A stretch of 64,000 nucleotides of DNA from Pseudomonas sp. 21 (lineage in GTDB: Bacteria; Pseudomonadota; Gammaproteobacteria; Pseudomonadales; Pseudomonadaceae), in NCBI RefSeq assembly GCF_000955805.1, contig NZ_JYOA01000017.1, forward strand, positions 20,860 through 84,859. Direction: 5' to 3'. The notes below the pieces were generated by a model. The model was given only the letters and a program-made list of their open reading frames with translations. It was not told the DNA's origin and searched no databases. The translations under genes were made by a program, and so were the position numbers. Each line of letters opens with the position of its first letter. Within the stretch, counting starts at the first letter, position 1. This document shows, piece after piece, positions 27,789-36,887 of this stretch.

Positions 27789-28595
27789 ATGTCCAATTCC
27801 CCAGTGGTCGTCATAACCGGCGTGTCATCAGGCATCGGTCGCACGGCGGCCGAACAGTTCGCCCGACGCGGCTGTCGCGTGTTCGGCAGCGTGCGCAACC
27901 CGGCCACCGCGCAGGCCATCCCCGGCGTCGAGCTGATTCAGCTGGATATCCGTGACGAAGACTCGATTCGCCACAGTATCGATCATGTGATCGCGGAGGC
28001 CGGGCGCATCGACGTACTGGTCAACAATGCCGGTACCACGTTGCTCGGAGCGACGGAGGAAACCGCCATCGACGAGGCCCAGGCGCTGTTCGACACCAAT
28101 GTCTTCGGCACCCTGCGCGTCACCCAGGCGGTACTGCCACAGATGCGCAAGCAAGGCAGCGGGCGCATCGTCAACGTCAGTTCTGTGCTCGGCTTCCTAC
28201 CGGCGCCCTACATGGGCCTGTACTCGGCCTCCAAACATGCCGTGGAAGGTTTGTCCGAGACCCTGGATCACGAGGTGCGGCGCTTCGGTATCCGCATCGC
28301 GCTGGTCGAACCTTCGTTCACCAAGACCAGCCTCGACCTCAACGCGCCACAGACCGCCCTGCACATCGCCGCCTACGACAGCGAGCGGGCAACCGTCTCC
28401 CAGGCCATCCAGATGAACGTGCAGAAGGCACCTTTGCCCGATGCGGTCGCCGCGACCATCGTCGAGGCTGCCCTGGGCGCGTGGAAAATGCGCCATACCC
28501 CCAAAGGCGAGGCCACCCTGCTCAGACGCCTGCGTCGCTTCATGCCGGCGGGCCCAGTCGATTCGGGCCTGCGCAAGACCTTCGGCCTCGGCTGA
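27789..28595 (+). CDS. Short-chain dehydrogenase/reductase
   Basis: 268-residue classical SDR. NAD(P) motif TGVSSGIG near residue 10-17, structural motif NNAG at about 78, catalytic Ser in NVSSVLGF and YSASKHA with the Tyr-x-x-x-Lys pair near residue 145-150. A basic residue after the first strand (CRVFGSVRNP) suggests NADP preference. It lies 31 bp after the pump gene and before the KAS II gene, so it is probably co-transcribed with the efflux operon. It may reduce a keto-lipid or detoxify a pump substrate; this is inference. Confidence 0.88.
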   Translation: MSNSPVVVITGVSSGIGRTAAEQFARRGCRVFGSVRNPATAQAIPGVELIQLDIRDEDSIRHSIDHVIAEAGRIDVLVNNAGTTLLGATEETAIDEAQALFDTNVFGTLRVTQAVLPQMRKQGSGRIVNVSSVLGFLPAPYMGLYSASKHAVEGLSETLDHEVRRFGIRIALVEPSFTKTSLDLNAPQTALHIAAYDSERATVSQAIQMNVQKAPLPDAVAATIVEAALGAWKMRHTPKGEATLLRRLRRFMPAGPVDSGLRKTFGLG

Positions 28596-28623
28596 TTAAT
28601 GTCTTCACGTACGAGACCACACC

Positions 28624-29907
28624 ATGCACAGAGAACACAGCACACGCATCGTCGTTACCGGCCTGGGCATCGTCAGCCCTCTGGGCTGTGGCAGCAAGAC
28701 GGTATGGACACGCCTGCTGGCCGGCCACTCGGGCATCCGTACGTTACCGGTCGAGCTGAGCGAAGGCACCGGCAGCGCGGTTGGCGGGCAGGTGCCCGGC
28801 ATTGCCGACGATCCAAAGGCCGGTTTCGATCCCGAGCGCTACATCCCCGCCAAGGAGCGCAAGAAGATGGATCGCTTCATCGAGTTCGCCCTGGTCGCTG
28901 CCGAGGAAGCCCTGACACAGGCCGGCTGGCGGCCGACGAACGAAGCGCAACGCCAGCGCACCGCGACAATTATTGCGTCAGGAGTCGGCGGCTTCGGCGC
29001 CATTGCAGAGGCCGTACGGATCACCGATCAACGCGGCCCACGGCGCCTTTCCCCTTTTACCGCACCATCGTTCCTGGCCAACATGGCGGCCGGCCAGGTC
29101 TCCATCCGGCATGGTTTCAAAGGGCCGCTCGGAGCACCGGTGACCGCTTGCGCCGCCGGCGCGCAGGCCATCGGCGACGCAGCCCGACTGATTCGTAGCG
29201 GTGAGGCCGATATCGCCTTGTGCGGCGGTACCGAAGCTGCCATCGATCGCGTCACGCTCGGCAGCTTCGCCGCGGCGCGGGCGCTGTCCAGCGGCTACAG
29301 TGATCGTCCTCACGAAGCATCACGCCCGTTCGATCGCGACCGCGACGGTTTCGTCATGGCCGAAGGCGCAGGGCTACTGGTGATCGAGTCGCTGGAACAT
29401 GCCCTGGCAAGAGGCGCACAACCGCTGGCCGAGCTGATCGGCTACGGCACCAGTGCCGATGCCTATCACCTTACCGCCGGCCCTGAAGATGGCGACGGTG
29501 CCCGCCGCGCCATGCAACAGGCGTTACGCCAGACCGGTATCGGCCCCAGTGAAGTGCAACATATCAATGCCCACGCCACCTCAACGCCAGTGGGCGACCG
29601 TGGAGAGTTGGCTGCCATCCGCGCGGTGTTCGGCAGTGGATCGGGCGTGGCGATCACCTCGACCAAATCCAGCACGGGACATCTGCTTGGCGCTGCCGGT
29701 GGCGTCGAGGCCATCTTCACCGTGCTGGCCCTGCGTGATCAGGTCGTACCGCCGACGCTCAACCTCACCGCTCCCGATGAGACCGCTGAAGGCCTCGATC
29801 TGGTCGCTCTGACTGCCCGGCAAATGCCCCTACATTATGCCCTGTCGAATGGCTTCGGCTTTGGCGGCGTCAATGCCAGCCTGTTGTTCCGGCGCTGGAA
29901 GGTCTGA
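28624..29907 (+). CDS. Beta-ketoacyl-ACP synthase II (FabF-like)
   Basis: 427 residues. All three catalytic residues are present: Cys176 in APVTACAAGAQ, His in NAHATSTPVGD and His in KSSTGHLLGAAGG. The C-terminus LSNGFGFGGVNASLLFRRW is typical of KAS II. It would elongate acyl-ACP chains. It is not in a fab operon but follows an SDR gene in an efflux locus and is followed by a second tetR, two bases after its stop. It is probably an accessory FabF paralogue that changes chain length or supplies an acyl product; a link between membrane composition and efflux is possible. Confidence 0.92.
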   Translation: MHREHSTRIVVTGLGIVSPLGCGSKTVWTRLLAGHSGIRTLPVELSEGTGSAVGGQVPGIADDPKAGFDPERYIPAKERKKMDRFIEFALVAAEEALTQAGWRPTNEAQRQRTATIIASGVGGFGAIAEAVRITDQRGPRRLSPFTAPSFLANMAAGQVSIRHGFKGPLGAPVTACAAGAQAIGDAARLIRSGEADIALCGGTEAAIDRVTLGSFAAARALSSGYSDRPHEASRPFDRDRDGFVMAEGAGLLVIESLEHALARGAQPLAELIGYGTSADAYHLTAGPEDGDGARRAMQQALRQTGIGPSEVQHINAHATSTPVGDRGELAAIRAVFGSGSGVAITSTKSSTGHLLGAAGGVEAIFTVLALRDQVVPPTLNLTAPDETAEGLDLVALTARQMPLHYALSNGFGFGGVNASLLFRRWKV

Positions 29908-29909
29908 AT

Positions 29910-30482
29910 ATGGACCAGCCAACCGCCAAGGACTTGCGCCGTGACAAGCGTCGACAAGCCATGCTGCAGGCCGCGAGCGAGGTGTTCATGGTGCTCGGCT
30001 TCGACCATGCGAACATGCAGGCCATAGCCGATTCGGCTGGTGTGACCAAGGCAACGCTCTACGCCCATTTTAGCGACAAGGCACAGCTCTACCGCGCAGT
30101 GATCGAATATTGGCTGGAGCAACTTCCAGAGCCGAGACTGCCAATCCAGGCCCGAGGCGGACTGCGCGTCTGCCTGGAGAGAGCCGCACATGAGCTGCTG
30201 CTACAGAACCAACACACTGCCTCTCACGCCCTTACTCAAATGGTGTTGCGTTCGAACCGGATTGCACATAAACGCTGGCGGCAGCGCTTTCTGCCGTATC
30301 AGCGCTACCTGGCAAAGGCCCTGTCCCGCTGGGCTCGCTGCCCAGAGCCCGAGCAAGCAGCTATACAGTTCCTTCTGCTGGCGGTTGGCAGCCTAGACTG
30401 CAGCAGCCCCCTGGTAGTTAGCAAAGAGCGGCTAGATGCGGCTGTCGAAATGTTCGCTCAAGCCTACACAAAGGCCATTTAG
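29910..30482 (+). CDS. TetR-family regulator (AefR/AcrR-like), second in the efflux locus
   Basis: 190 residues. HTH region RRDKRRQAMLQAASEVFMVLGFDHANMQAIADSAGVTKATLYAHFSDKAQLYRAVIEYW, followed by a helical C-terminal domain of the TetR_C type (MVLRSNRIAHKRWRQRFLPYQRYLAKALSRWA). It starts two bases after the KAS II stop, so it ends the efflux-SDR-FabF operon. It differs clearly from the first TetR. The twin operators lie next to the first tetR, so this one may respond to another signal. The 108 bases after it show nothing recognisable. Confidence 0.88.
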   Translation: MDQPTAKDLRRDKRRQAMLQAASEVFMVLGFDHANMQAIADSAGVTKATLYAHFSDKAQLYRAVIEYWLEQLPEPRLPIQARGGLRVCLERAAHELLLQNQHTASHALTQMVLRSNRIAHKRWRQRFLPYQRYLAKALSRWARCPEPEQAAIQFLLLAVGSLDCSSPLVVSKERLDAAVEMFAQAYTKAI

Positions 30483-30590
30483 ACGTGCCTAAAGCACGGT
30501 CGCTATTAGTGCTCAGAGCGAAGACGAACTTCATTTTGTCGCTCTACTTGCGATATCAGCTCAGATTCTGACATTGGTTGGAGCGTCCGC

Positions 30591-30929
30591 TTATGGCGAG
30601 AGGCGAACGCCTACGCTGTCCTTGTGGACGAAGCCAGCTGCGCCACCCTGCTGACTTGCTTCGTAATAGTGCGCACCTGACAGGCTGGTAAAGACGAGCA
30701 CTTTTGGGTGGGGCTTTTCTGCGCGCAACCGCCGCAGCAGCTCCAGCCCGCCAAGACGTGGCAGATCCAGGTCAAGGATCACTAAGTCCGGCTGCAGGCG
30801 TTGCACTAGACTCAGCGATTCCCGTCCGTCGCCAGAGATGCCGACTACCTCGTGACCGGAGCGCTCGAGCCTTTGATGTAGCGCCTCACGAATGTACGGG
30901 TGCGGATCGGCTATAACGATGCGGCTCAT
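30591..30929 (-). pseudogene. Truncated response regulator (receiver domain only, NarL type)
   Basis: 112 residues beginning MSRIVIADPHPYIREALHQRLE, with the phosphoacceptor Asp53 in PDLVILDLDLPRLGG, the Thr/Ser in VLVFTSLSGAHYYEAS and the conserved Lys in GFVHKD. A normal NarL/BvgA-type regulator would continue into a LuxR-type HTH, but the frame runs into DSVGVRLSP and stops. The output domain is therefore absent, and no HTH-coding sequence is visible downstream. It is most likely the 5' remnant of a regulator gene cut by rearrangement, next to other decayed DNA. Confidence 0.7.
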
Positions 30930-31240
30930 CCTTGTGTCCTACGCGCGGCTTGCTCGCAGAAAAGCGTAGCCCACCTCTGGCAGCACCCTGAACTTCAGCG
31001 TCGTAAATCCCAAGTAGGCAAGCATCACTCCCGTTGGTGGCATGACTGGTATCGAGAGCGTTTCGTTCAGCTCACTGTCAAGAACATCATGCCGACGGTA
31101 GCTGGTTAGACCTACATCCGACACGCTGACCGCGCTCGCCAACAACCTCGGCGAGCGCGAGGCGTACGACGTCGTGTCGGCGCACGTACGGCGCAGCGCC
31201 TAAGGGGCCGCAGGCTCGCATAAAGAGCAGCAGTGCGGGG
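30930..31240. other. Decayed interval between response-regulator and autotransporter remnants
   Basis: No confident gene. A minus-strand frame of 68 codons (30939-31145) ending FRVLPEVGYAFLRASRA is open but unmatched to any family I recognise. On the plus strand a short stretch encoding ALANNLGEREAYDVVSAHV also looks protein-like but is bounded by stops. The interval probably holds gene fragments from a rearrangement. Confidence 0.4.
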
Positions 31241-33523
31241 TGCAAGCCGGGCACGGTCGGCCTGAGCGCCAGCCACGTGACGGTGCAGACACTGGGAGAT
31301 CACGCCAGCGGAGCCATGGTCAGCCGGCAGTACAAGAGCGAGACCGCAACGCTGGATCTCAAGGACAGCAGCATCTCCACCCAGGGCATGGGTTCCCACG
31401 GGCTGCGGGCCGAATCCGGCGGAGCATTGAGTGCGAGCAACAGCGCCGTCAGCACGCAAGGCAAACAGGCCACTGGCGTGTTCGCCAACAACACCGCCAG
31501 CGCTCGCCTGGACGGAGTGAGCGTGAATACCCAAGGCGATTTCGGCCACGGCGTGGTGGCCCGCCAGGGTGGCAGCGTCGACGCCTAGTCTGTCGTGGTC
31601 GCCGCCCACGGCGGGCAATCGGCGGCGCTCTACGTGCAAGGCACCGATGCGCTCCCCGGGCAGGTACGCATGGACCAGGCCACGCTGGGCAACCGCGACG
31701 GTGCCACTATCGCCACGGCCGGCGTCGCGGACATCGCCCTGAGCCACAGCCTCGCCGGCGGCAGCGGCCAATGGCTGAACGTGGACAGCTCGGTGGCCAG
31801 CGATGGCACCAGCGTTCCGGACATGGGCACTGGCCAGTGGCAAGGTATCGGCAGCAGCCAGGATGCTGCCGGCCAGGCGCGCCTGGACCTGTCATCCTCC
31901 GTGGTCACCGGTACGGCGAAAACCGCCAGCGGCGCCCACTCCGACGTCACCCTGCGCGACACCAGCCTCTGGCAGCTCACCGGTGACTCCAACCTGAGCA
32001 GCCTGCACAACGAATCCAGCCTGATCGACTTCAGTTCCGAGGGTGGCTACAAGCGGCTCACCGCCAATGACTACCACGGCGCCAACGGCACCATTGCCCT
32101 GAATACCTACCTGTACAAGGACGACTCGCCGTCCGACCAGTTGGTGATCGATGGCGGCAAGGCCACCGGCGAGAGCAACCTGCGCATCAAGAATGCGGGC
32201 GGCCCCGGCGCGCTGACCGAGGGCAACGGCATCAAGGTGGTAGACGCCGTCAACGGGGGCACCACGCAAGCGGACGCCTTCCACCTGCTCAACCGGGTCA
32301 AGGCCGGCCCGTATGAGTACACGCTGCATCGCTCAAGCCTCGACGACAGCAACGGCGAAGCCTGGTACCTGCGCTCGACGACGGACGCCAACCCCGTCGA
32401 TCCGGTGGACCCGGTGGATCCTGTTGATCCCGTCGACCCAGCCAATCCGGTCGATCCAGTTGATCCGGCGGACCCTGTGACACCTACTGACCCGGTCACA
32501 CCAGACACCCCTGCGCCAACACCGCAAATCCCCAATTACCGTGCAGAGACCTCGCTGTACAGCGCCCTCCCCGCCATGGCGTTGAGCTACAGCCGTGCCC
32601 TGGTCGACACCCTGCACGAACGCGTCGGCGAGGAGCGGCGCAACGCCACTGATCCACTGCCCAGCGAAGATACCGACACCTACGGCCCCTCGCTCGGCTG
32701 GGGCCGGCTGATCTACCAGAAAGGCCGCGACAGCCTCCCCAGCGGCGCAGACTACGACTACCACATCCAGGCCTTCCAGGTCGGCGCCGACCTCTATCGC
32801 AACGAAGACACCGACGGCAGCACGGACCAGGCAGGGCTGTCACTGCAGGCCGGGCGCATCAAGGGCAACGTCGATCACACCGACGGTCAGGGCGCCGGCG
32901 ACGATACCCTGCGCTCCTATGGCATAGGCGGCTACTGGACCCACTTCGGCTCCAAAGGCTGGTACCTCGATGGCGTACTACAATTGAACCGCTTCGACAT
33001 GCAGGCCCGCGCCAATGATGCCTACTCGCTGAAGACACGCGGGCATGGCGTCACGGCCTCGCTGGAAGCCGGCTACCCGCTCAAGCTCAACCGCGACAAG
33101 ACGCTCCACCTCGAGCCCCAGGCCCAGGTGATCGCGAGCCGCCTGAAACTCGACGACGCCCATGACGATGCCGCCGATGTCCGCTTCGAAGACGTCGATT
33201 CCCTGACCGGCCGGTTGGGCGTGCGGATCGACAAGGACTGGTTCCGCACGGACGACAAAGGGCAGATCCATCGCACCAACGCCTGGGTACGTCCGAGCGT
33301 CTGGCATGAGTTCGAGGGCAAGGCCAAGACGGAGTTCTCTTCGGCCAACGGCTATATCCCCTTCGGCACCGACATGGATGGCACCTGGGGCGAACTGAAC
33401 CTGGGCGTGGATTACCAGCTTAACGACAGGACGAGCGTCACCGGCTCACTGGGATACCAGAAATCGCTCGATGGAGAAGGCCGCAGCTACGAAGGCGTAC
33501 TAGGTATTAAGGTGAAGTTCTGA
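31241..33523 (+). pseudogene. Autotransporter (pertactin/BrkA-like) pseudogene with in-frame TAG
   Basis: One reading frame encodes about 345 nt of passenger (LSASHVTVQTLGDHASGAM...), an amber stop at 31586-31588, and then continues in the same frame for 642 codons. The passenger shows pertactin-like beta-helix sequence. It ends in an acidic Pro-rich DPV repeat, and the C-terminal part is a complete beta-barrel (YRAETSLYSALPAMALSYSRALVDTLHERVGEERR... ending GVLGIKVKF with terminal Phe, as in outer-membrane proteins). The signal peptide and first part of the passenger are missing. Both the truncation and the stop codon argue for a dead gene, although the barrel itself is intact. Confidence 0.85.
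32395..32505 (+). repeat. Degenerate tandem repeat encoding Asp-Pro-Val linker
   Basis: Nine- to twelve-base units of the GATCCGGTGGAC type encode [12 protein letters not shown] and variants, ending in [11 protein letters not shown]. It separates passenger and barrel of the autotransporter, the usual place for a Pro-rich linker in pertactin-like proteins. Unit number could vary by slippage. Confidence 0.75.
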
Positions 33524-33541
33524 AAATCTACCCTCTGACCG

Positions 33542-33566
33542 ACGGGGCGCCTATAGGGCGCCCCGT
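33542..33566 (+). terminator. Hairpin after the autotransporter
   Basis: A 10-bp perfect GC-rich stem (ACGGGGCGCC and complement) with loop TATAG, 18 bases after the stop. The following bases, TAGGATCATTT, give only a weak T tract. Confidence 0.6.
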
Positions 33567-33663
33567 TAGGATCATTTATCTGCAACCTGGTGAGCGTCTT
33601 GCAAATATCCCCCACCACACGGTGTTATCAGCCTCCCTATCCCACTCATAATTCGTTCGCCCA

Positions 33664-33690
33664 ACCCGCCATCGCGTATGCGATGCGGGT
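33664..33690. repeat. REP-like hairpin
   Basis: ACCCGC-ATCGC arms with one bulged base around GTAT, forming an 11-bp stem. It lies in the gene-free interval between the autotransporter remnant and chrB, just before the dispersed repeat. Confidence 0.5.
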
Positions 33691-33710
33691 CGCCTAGAGA
33701 GAAGCAAAGA

Positions 33711-33770
33711 CGTCCGCTATGGGTCGGTAGCAGCCCCTCGTCAGAGACAGCAACCTGCCAGGAGCGGACG
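33711..33770. repeat. Dispersed Pseudomonas-type repeat, copy 1 (complete)
   Basis: Starts CGTCCGCT and ends AGCGGACG, so the ends pair as an 8-bp stem. The core TATGGGTCGGTAGC recurs, exactly or with small changes, at about 48.3, 52.6 and 56.5 kb. All copies are outside or at the edges of genes. This copy is the most complete of the four. Confidence 0.7.
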
Positions 33771-33859
33771 TTCCACCACCCCTGACCCGATCCGATAACG
33801 CCCTACCACCTCGTTGCCGCACTAGGTCTCACTTTACGTACATGTGCAAACTGCTACTG

Positions 33860-33892
33860 TAGAGATACAAACAATTTTTGTTGTGATCTCTA
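33860..33892. promoter_or_regulatory. Inverted repeat abutting the chrB start codon
   Basis: TAGAGAT and ATCTCTA arms separated by 19 bases of AT-rich, partly symmetric sequence, ending three bases before the chrB ATG. Probably the operator through which ChrB, itself a DNA-binding regulator in known systems, controls chrBA. There is no Shine-Dalgarno between it and the ATG. Confidence 0.5.
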
Positions 33893-33895
33893 TAG

Positions 33896-34834
33896 ATGAA
33901 TTGGCTGCTACTGGTACTCGGATTACCTACTGCGAACGCCACCGAACGCATGCGCGCCTGGCGAGCCCTGAAAGGCTGTGGAGCTGCTGTCCTGCGCGAT
34001 GGCGTCTACCTGCTACCTGATCAGGAGGCGGGACGCGCCGCGCTGGAGGCCATCGAGCGTGACGTCCTGGCCATCAACGGCACTGCCCTTCTGTTTTCTG
34101 TCCAGGAGCCTGCCGAGCGCTTTGCCGCTCTATTTGATCGCGCCGAGGAGTACATCAAGCTTCGCGAGGAAATCTCGGCGTGCCATGCCGAGATTTCTCC
34201 CGACAACGCTCTGCAAACGGCACGTCAGGTCAGGAAGCTGCGCAAGAGCTTCGGACAGATCGTTGCCATCGACTTCTTCTCAGGTGACGCAAGGGAACAG
34301 GTCGACCTGGCATTGAAAGACCTGGAAACGGCCATCAGCCGTGCCTTGTCACCCGATGAGCCAAGCGCTCGCGAGATCCCCATCGAGCGGTTAGCTTGCG
34401 CGGACTTCCAGGGCCGCCGCTGGGCAACCCGCCGCCGTCCATGGGTGGATCGGCTTGCCAGTGCCTGGTTGATTCGCAGATTCATCGATTCGGATGCGCA
34501 AATTCTCTGGCTGGAGTCGCCTGGTGATTGCCCGAACGATGCTCTGGGTTTCGATTTTGATGGTGCCACGTTCACCCACAACGGGCCGCGCGTCACCTTC
34601 GAAACACTGCAGGAGAGCTTCCAGCTAGAAGCCCCCGGACTCGGTCGTCTGGCCGGTCTGGTGCATTACCTTGACGTGGGCGGTGCCCAGCCCGCTGAAG
34701 CTTCCGGCATTGAGCGTGTACTGGCGGGGCTGCGCGAGAGCATCACTGACGATGACTTGCTCCTGCAGGCGGCTGCCGGCGTATTCGACGGTTTGCTTAT
34801 CGCGTTTGCGAGTGAGGAAAAGAGTAATGGCTGA
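33896..34834 (+). CDS. chrB: Chromate resistance protein / regulator ChrB
   Basis: 312 residues. The N-terminal part MNWLLLVLGLPTANATERMRAWRALKGCGAAVLRDGVYLLPD is the conserved ChrB start. The C-terminal ChrB domain carries RRWATRRRPWVDRLASAWLIRRFIDSDAQILWL, FDFDGATFTHNGPRVTFETL and LGRLAGLVHYLDVGG, which are typical metal-binding/rhodanese-adjacent features of the family. It overlaps chrA by eight bases. In characterised systems ChrB senses chromate and raises chrA expression. The absence of a ribosome-binding site before the ATG is odd; the family's conserved N-terminus argues that the start is right. Confidence 0.92.
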   Translation: MNWLLLVLGLPTANATERMRAWRALKGCGAAVLRDGVYLLPDQEAGRAALEAIERDVLAINGTALLFSVQEPAERFAALFDRAEEYIKLREEISACHAEISPDNALQTARQVRKLRKSFGQIVAIDFFSGDAREQVDLALKDLETAISRALSPDEPSAREIPIERLACADFQGRRWATRRRPWVDRLASAWLIRRFIDSDAQILWLESPGDCPNDALGFDFDGATFTHNGPRVTFETLQESFQLEAPGLGRLAGLVHYLDVGGAQPAEASGIERVLAGLRESITDDDLLLQAAAGVFDGLLIAFASEEKSNG

Positions 34835-36200
34835 AACACACCTGGACGCGACCGATACCACCGCGAATCACGCCAGGCCGGTTGGACTGTTATCCGCCTT
34901 CCTTTTCTGGCTCAAGCTCGGGTTCATCAGCTTCGGCGGCCCCGCCGGGCAGATTTCGATCATGCACCAGGAGCTAGTCGAGCGGCGGCGCTGGATCAGC
35001 GAGCGGCGCTTCCTGCATGCACTCAACTACTGCATGTTGTTGCCTGGCCCCGAGGCTCAGCAGTTGGCCACCTACATCGGCTGGCTGATGCACCGCACCT
35101 GGGGCGGAGTGATAGCGGGCGCGCTGTTCGTGCTGCCATCGCTGTTCATCCTGATCGGTCTCTCGTGGGTGTACATCGCCTTCGGCGAAGTACCGGTCGT
35201 GGCCGGCCTCTTCTACGGCATCAAACCAGCAGTGACCGCCATTGTCGTCCACGCCGCCCACCGTATTGGTTCACGCGCGTTGAAAAATGGCTGGTTGTGG
35301 TCCATCGCTGCAGCCTCCTTTGTCGCGATCTTTGCGCTGAACGTCCCCTTCCCACTGATCGTCCTGGGAGCTGCCCTCCTCGGTTACATGGGTGGTCGAT
35401 TACTGCCAACCAAGTTCGTTATCGGCGGGGGGCACCAGGCAGGCAAAGCCGGCTACGGACCCGCCCTGATCGATGACGACACCCCTACTCCCGATCACGC
35501 ACGGTTCCGTTGGGCACGCCTGCTGCAACTGCTGCTGGTCGGCGCGGCCCTATGGCTGCTGCCGATGGGGCTGCTGACGGCCACTTTCGGCTGGCACGGG
35601 ACACTCACGCAGATGGGCTGGTTCTTCACCAAGGCGGCACTGCTCACCTTTGGTGGCGCCTACGCTGTGTTGCCTTATGTCTATCAGGGCGCAGTCGGTC
35701 ACTACGGCTGGCTGTCTCCAACCCAGATGATCGACGGCCTGGCCCTGGGCGAAACCACACCGGGGCCACTGATCATGGTGGTGGCTTTCGTAGGCTTCGT
35801 GGGGGGCTACGTCCAGCCGATGTTCGGCGCCGACCATCCATTCCTGGCAGGCGCTGTCGCGGCAAGCCTCGTCACCTGGTTCACCTTCCTGCCATCGTTC
35901 CTGTTCATCCTCGCCGGCGGGCCGCTGGTGGAGTCGACGCACAACGAACTGAAGTTCACGGCGCCGCTCACCGGTATCACCGCTGCGGTGGTGGGTGTGA
36001 TCCTGAACCTGGCACTGTTCTTCGGCTACCACGTGCTCTGGCCCACCGGGTTCGAGGGGCATTTTGACTGGCCCTCGGCGCTGATCGCCCTGGCAGCCGC
36101 AATCGCCCTGTTCCGCTACAAGCGGGGTGTGATTCAGGTACTGATAGCCTGCGCCCTTACGGGGCTGACCGTGCATATGTTCAGGGCTGGACAGGCATGA
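34827..36200 (+). CDS. chrA: Chromate transporter ChrA
   Basis: 457-residue inner-membrane protein with two CHR domains. The first half contains FWLKLGFISFGGPAGQISIMHQELVERRRWISERRFLHALNYCMLLPGPEAQQLATYIGW; the second half repeats the theme as FFTKAALLTFGGAYAVLPYVYQ followed by MIDGLALGETTPGPLIMVVAFVGF. This is the long-chain ChrA family that exports chromate. The ATG lies inside the end of chrB, with AGGAAAAGAG upstream, so the pair is one operon. No other heavy-metal genes accompany it, and base composition is like its neighbours. Confidence 0.94.
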   Translation: MAETHLDATDTTANHARPVGLLSAFLFWLKLGFISFGGPAGQISIMHQELVERRRWISERRFLHALNYCMLLPGPEAQQLATYIGWLMHRTWGGVIAGALFVLPSLFILIGLSWVYIAFGEVPVVAGLFYGIKPAVTAIVVHAAHRIGSRALKNGWLWSIAAASFVAIFALNVPFPLIVLGAALLGYMGGRLLPTKFVIGGGHQAGKAGYGPALIDDDTPTPDHARFRWARLLQLLLVGAALWLLPMGLLTATFGWHGTLTQMGWFFTKAALLTFGGAYAVLPYVYQGAVGHYGWLSPTQMIDGLALGETTPGPLIMVVAFVGFVGGYVQPMFGADHPFLAGAVAASLVTWFTFLPSFLFILAGGPLVESTHNELKFTAPLTGITAAVVGVILNLALFFGYHVLWPTGFEGHFDWPSALIALAAAIALFRYKRGVIQVLIACALTGLTVHMFRAGQA

Positions 36201-36332
36201 CGCCCGGCGAATACCGCAGCCAGCAGGTCCATTGAAGGCGGCTGCCGGCAATCAGCTGTCGGCTTCGCCTCAGTTCGATAGCGGACGACCTCCCGCGCCG
36301 GGATTGCTGGCCGACAGACGTGCTGGCGCTGC

Positions 36333-36887
36333 TCAGCTGTCGCACGCCTTGCTGGAGCGAACCCGCCACATGCTCTGCCAGACACCGTCGCGATGCAGCA
36401 GCGCATGAACCAGCGCGGCGCCGGCATGCGCAAGGATCAAGGCGAAGAGACCGTAGGCTATCCAGCTGTGGGCGAAGCGGAGCAGGCCATAAAGGTCCGC
36501 ATTGGCATCGACCAGCGGCGGCACGTGCCAGCCCGCCAAGCGCAGCGGATAACCCGCGGCGCCTTGCATGGCCCAGCCGACCAAGGGTTGCGCAATCAGC
36601 AGACCATACAGCGCAAGGTGTACCAGGCCGGCCAGGTGACGCTGCCAGGTATTCACGGATGCCGGCAGGGCCGGACGCGCCGTGACGCTGCGCACGAGCA
36701 GGCGGACGAGCAGAAGCACCAGCAAGGCCAACCCGATCTGTTTGTGCCACGCCACCAGTTGGGGCTGGCTGCCGCCGACGCTGGCAACCATCGCAACGCC
36801 GATGAACAACATGGCAATCACCAGCAAAGCCATCAAGCCATGCAGCAGGCGAAGCAGCGGATGGAAGGAATCGACAGGCGCTTTCAC
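36333..36887 (-). CDS. Cytochrome b561
   Basis: 184 residues with four membrane helices and conserved His ligands: FHPLLRLLHGLMALLVIAM, LVAWHKQIGLALLVLLLVRLLVR, LAGLVHLALYGLLIAQPLVGW and RFAHSWIAYGLFALILAHAGAALVHALLHRDGV, matching the prokaryotic Ni/Fe-hydrogenase-type cytochrome b561 family. A GTG start overlaps the stop of the peroxidase gene (GTGA) with GGGAG upstream. Its tight coupling suggests that it feeds quinol electrons to the membrane-anchored peroxidase. The 132 bases between it and chrA show no gene. Confidence 0.9.
   Translation of the reverse strand: MKAPVDSFHPLLRLLHGLMALLVIAMLFIGVAMVASVGGSQPQLVAWHKQIGLALLVLLLVRLLVRSVTARPALPASVNTWQRHLAGLVHLALYGLLIAQPLVGWAMQGAAGYPLRLAGWHVPPLVDANADLYGLLRFAHSWIAYGLFALILAHAGAALVHALLHRDGVWQSMWRVRSSKACDS

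Noticed and set aside
32395..32505. Tandem repeats considered as a CRISPR array
   Set aside because: Units are 9-12 bases, contiguous and in frame, encoding a DPV linker; there are no unique spacers and no cas genes.
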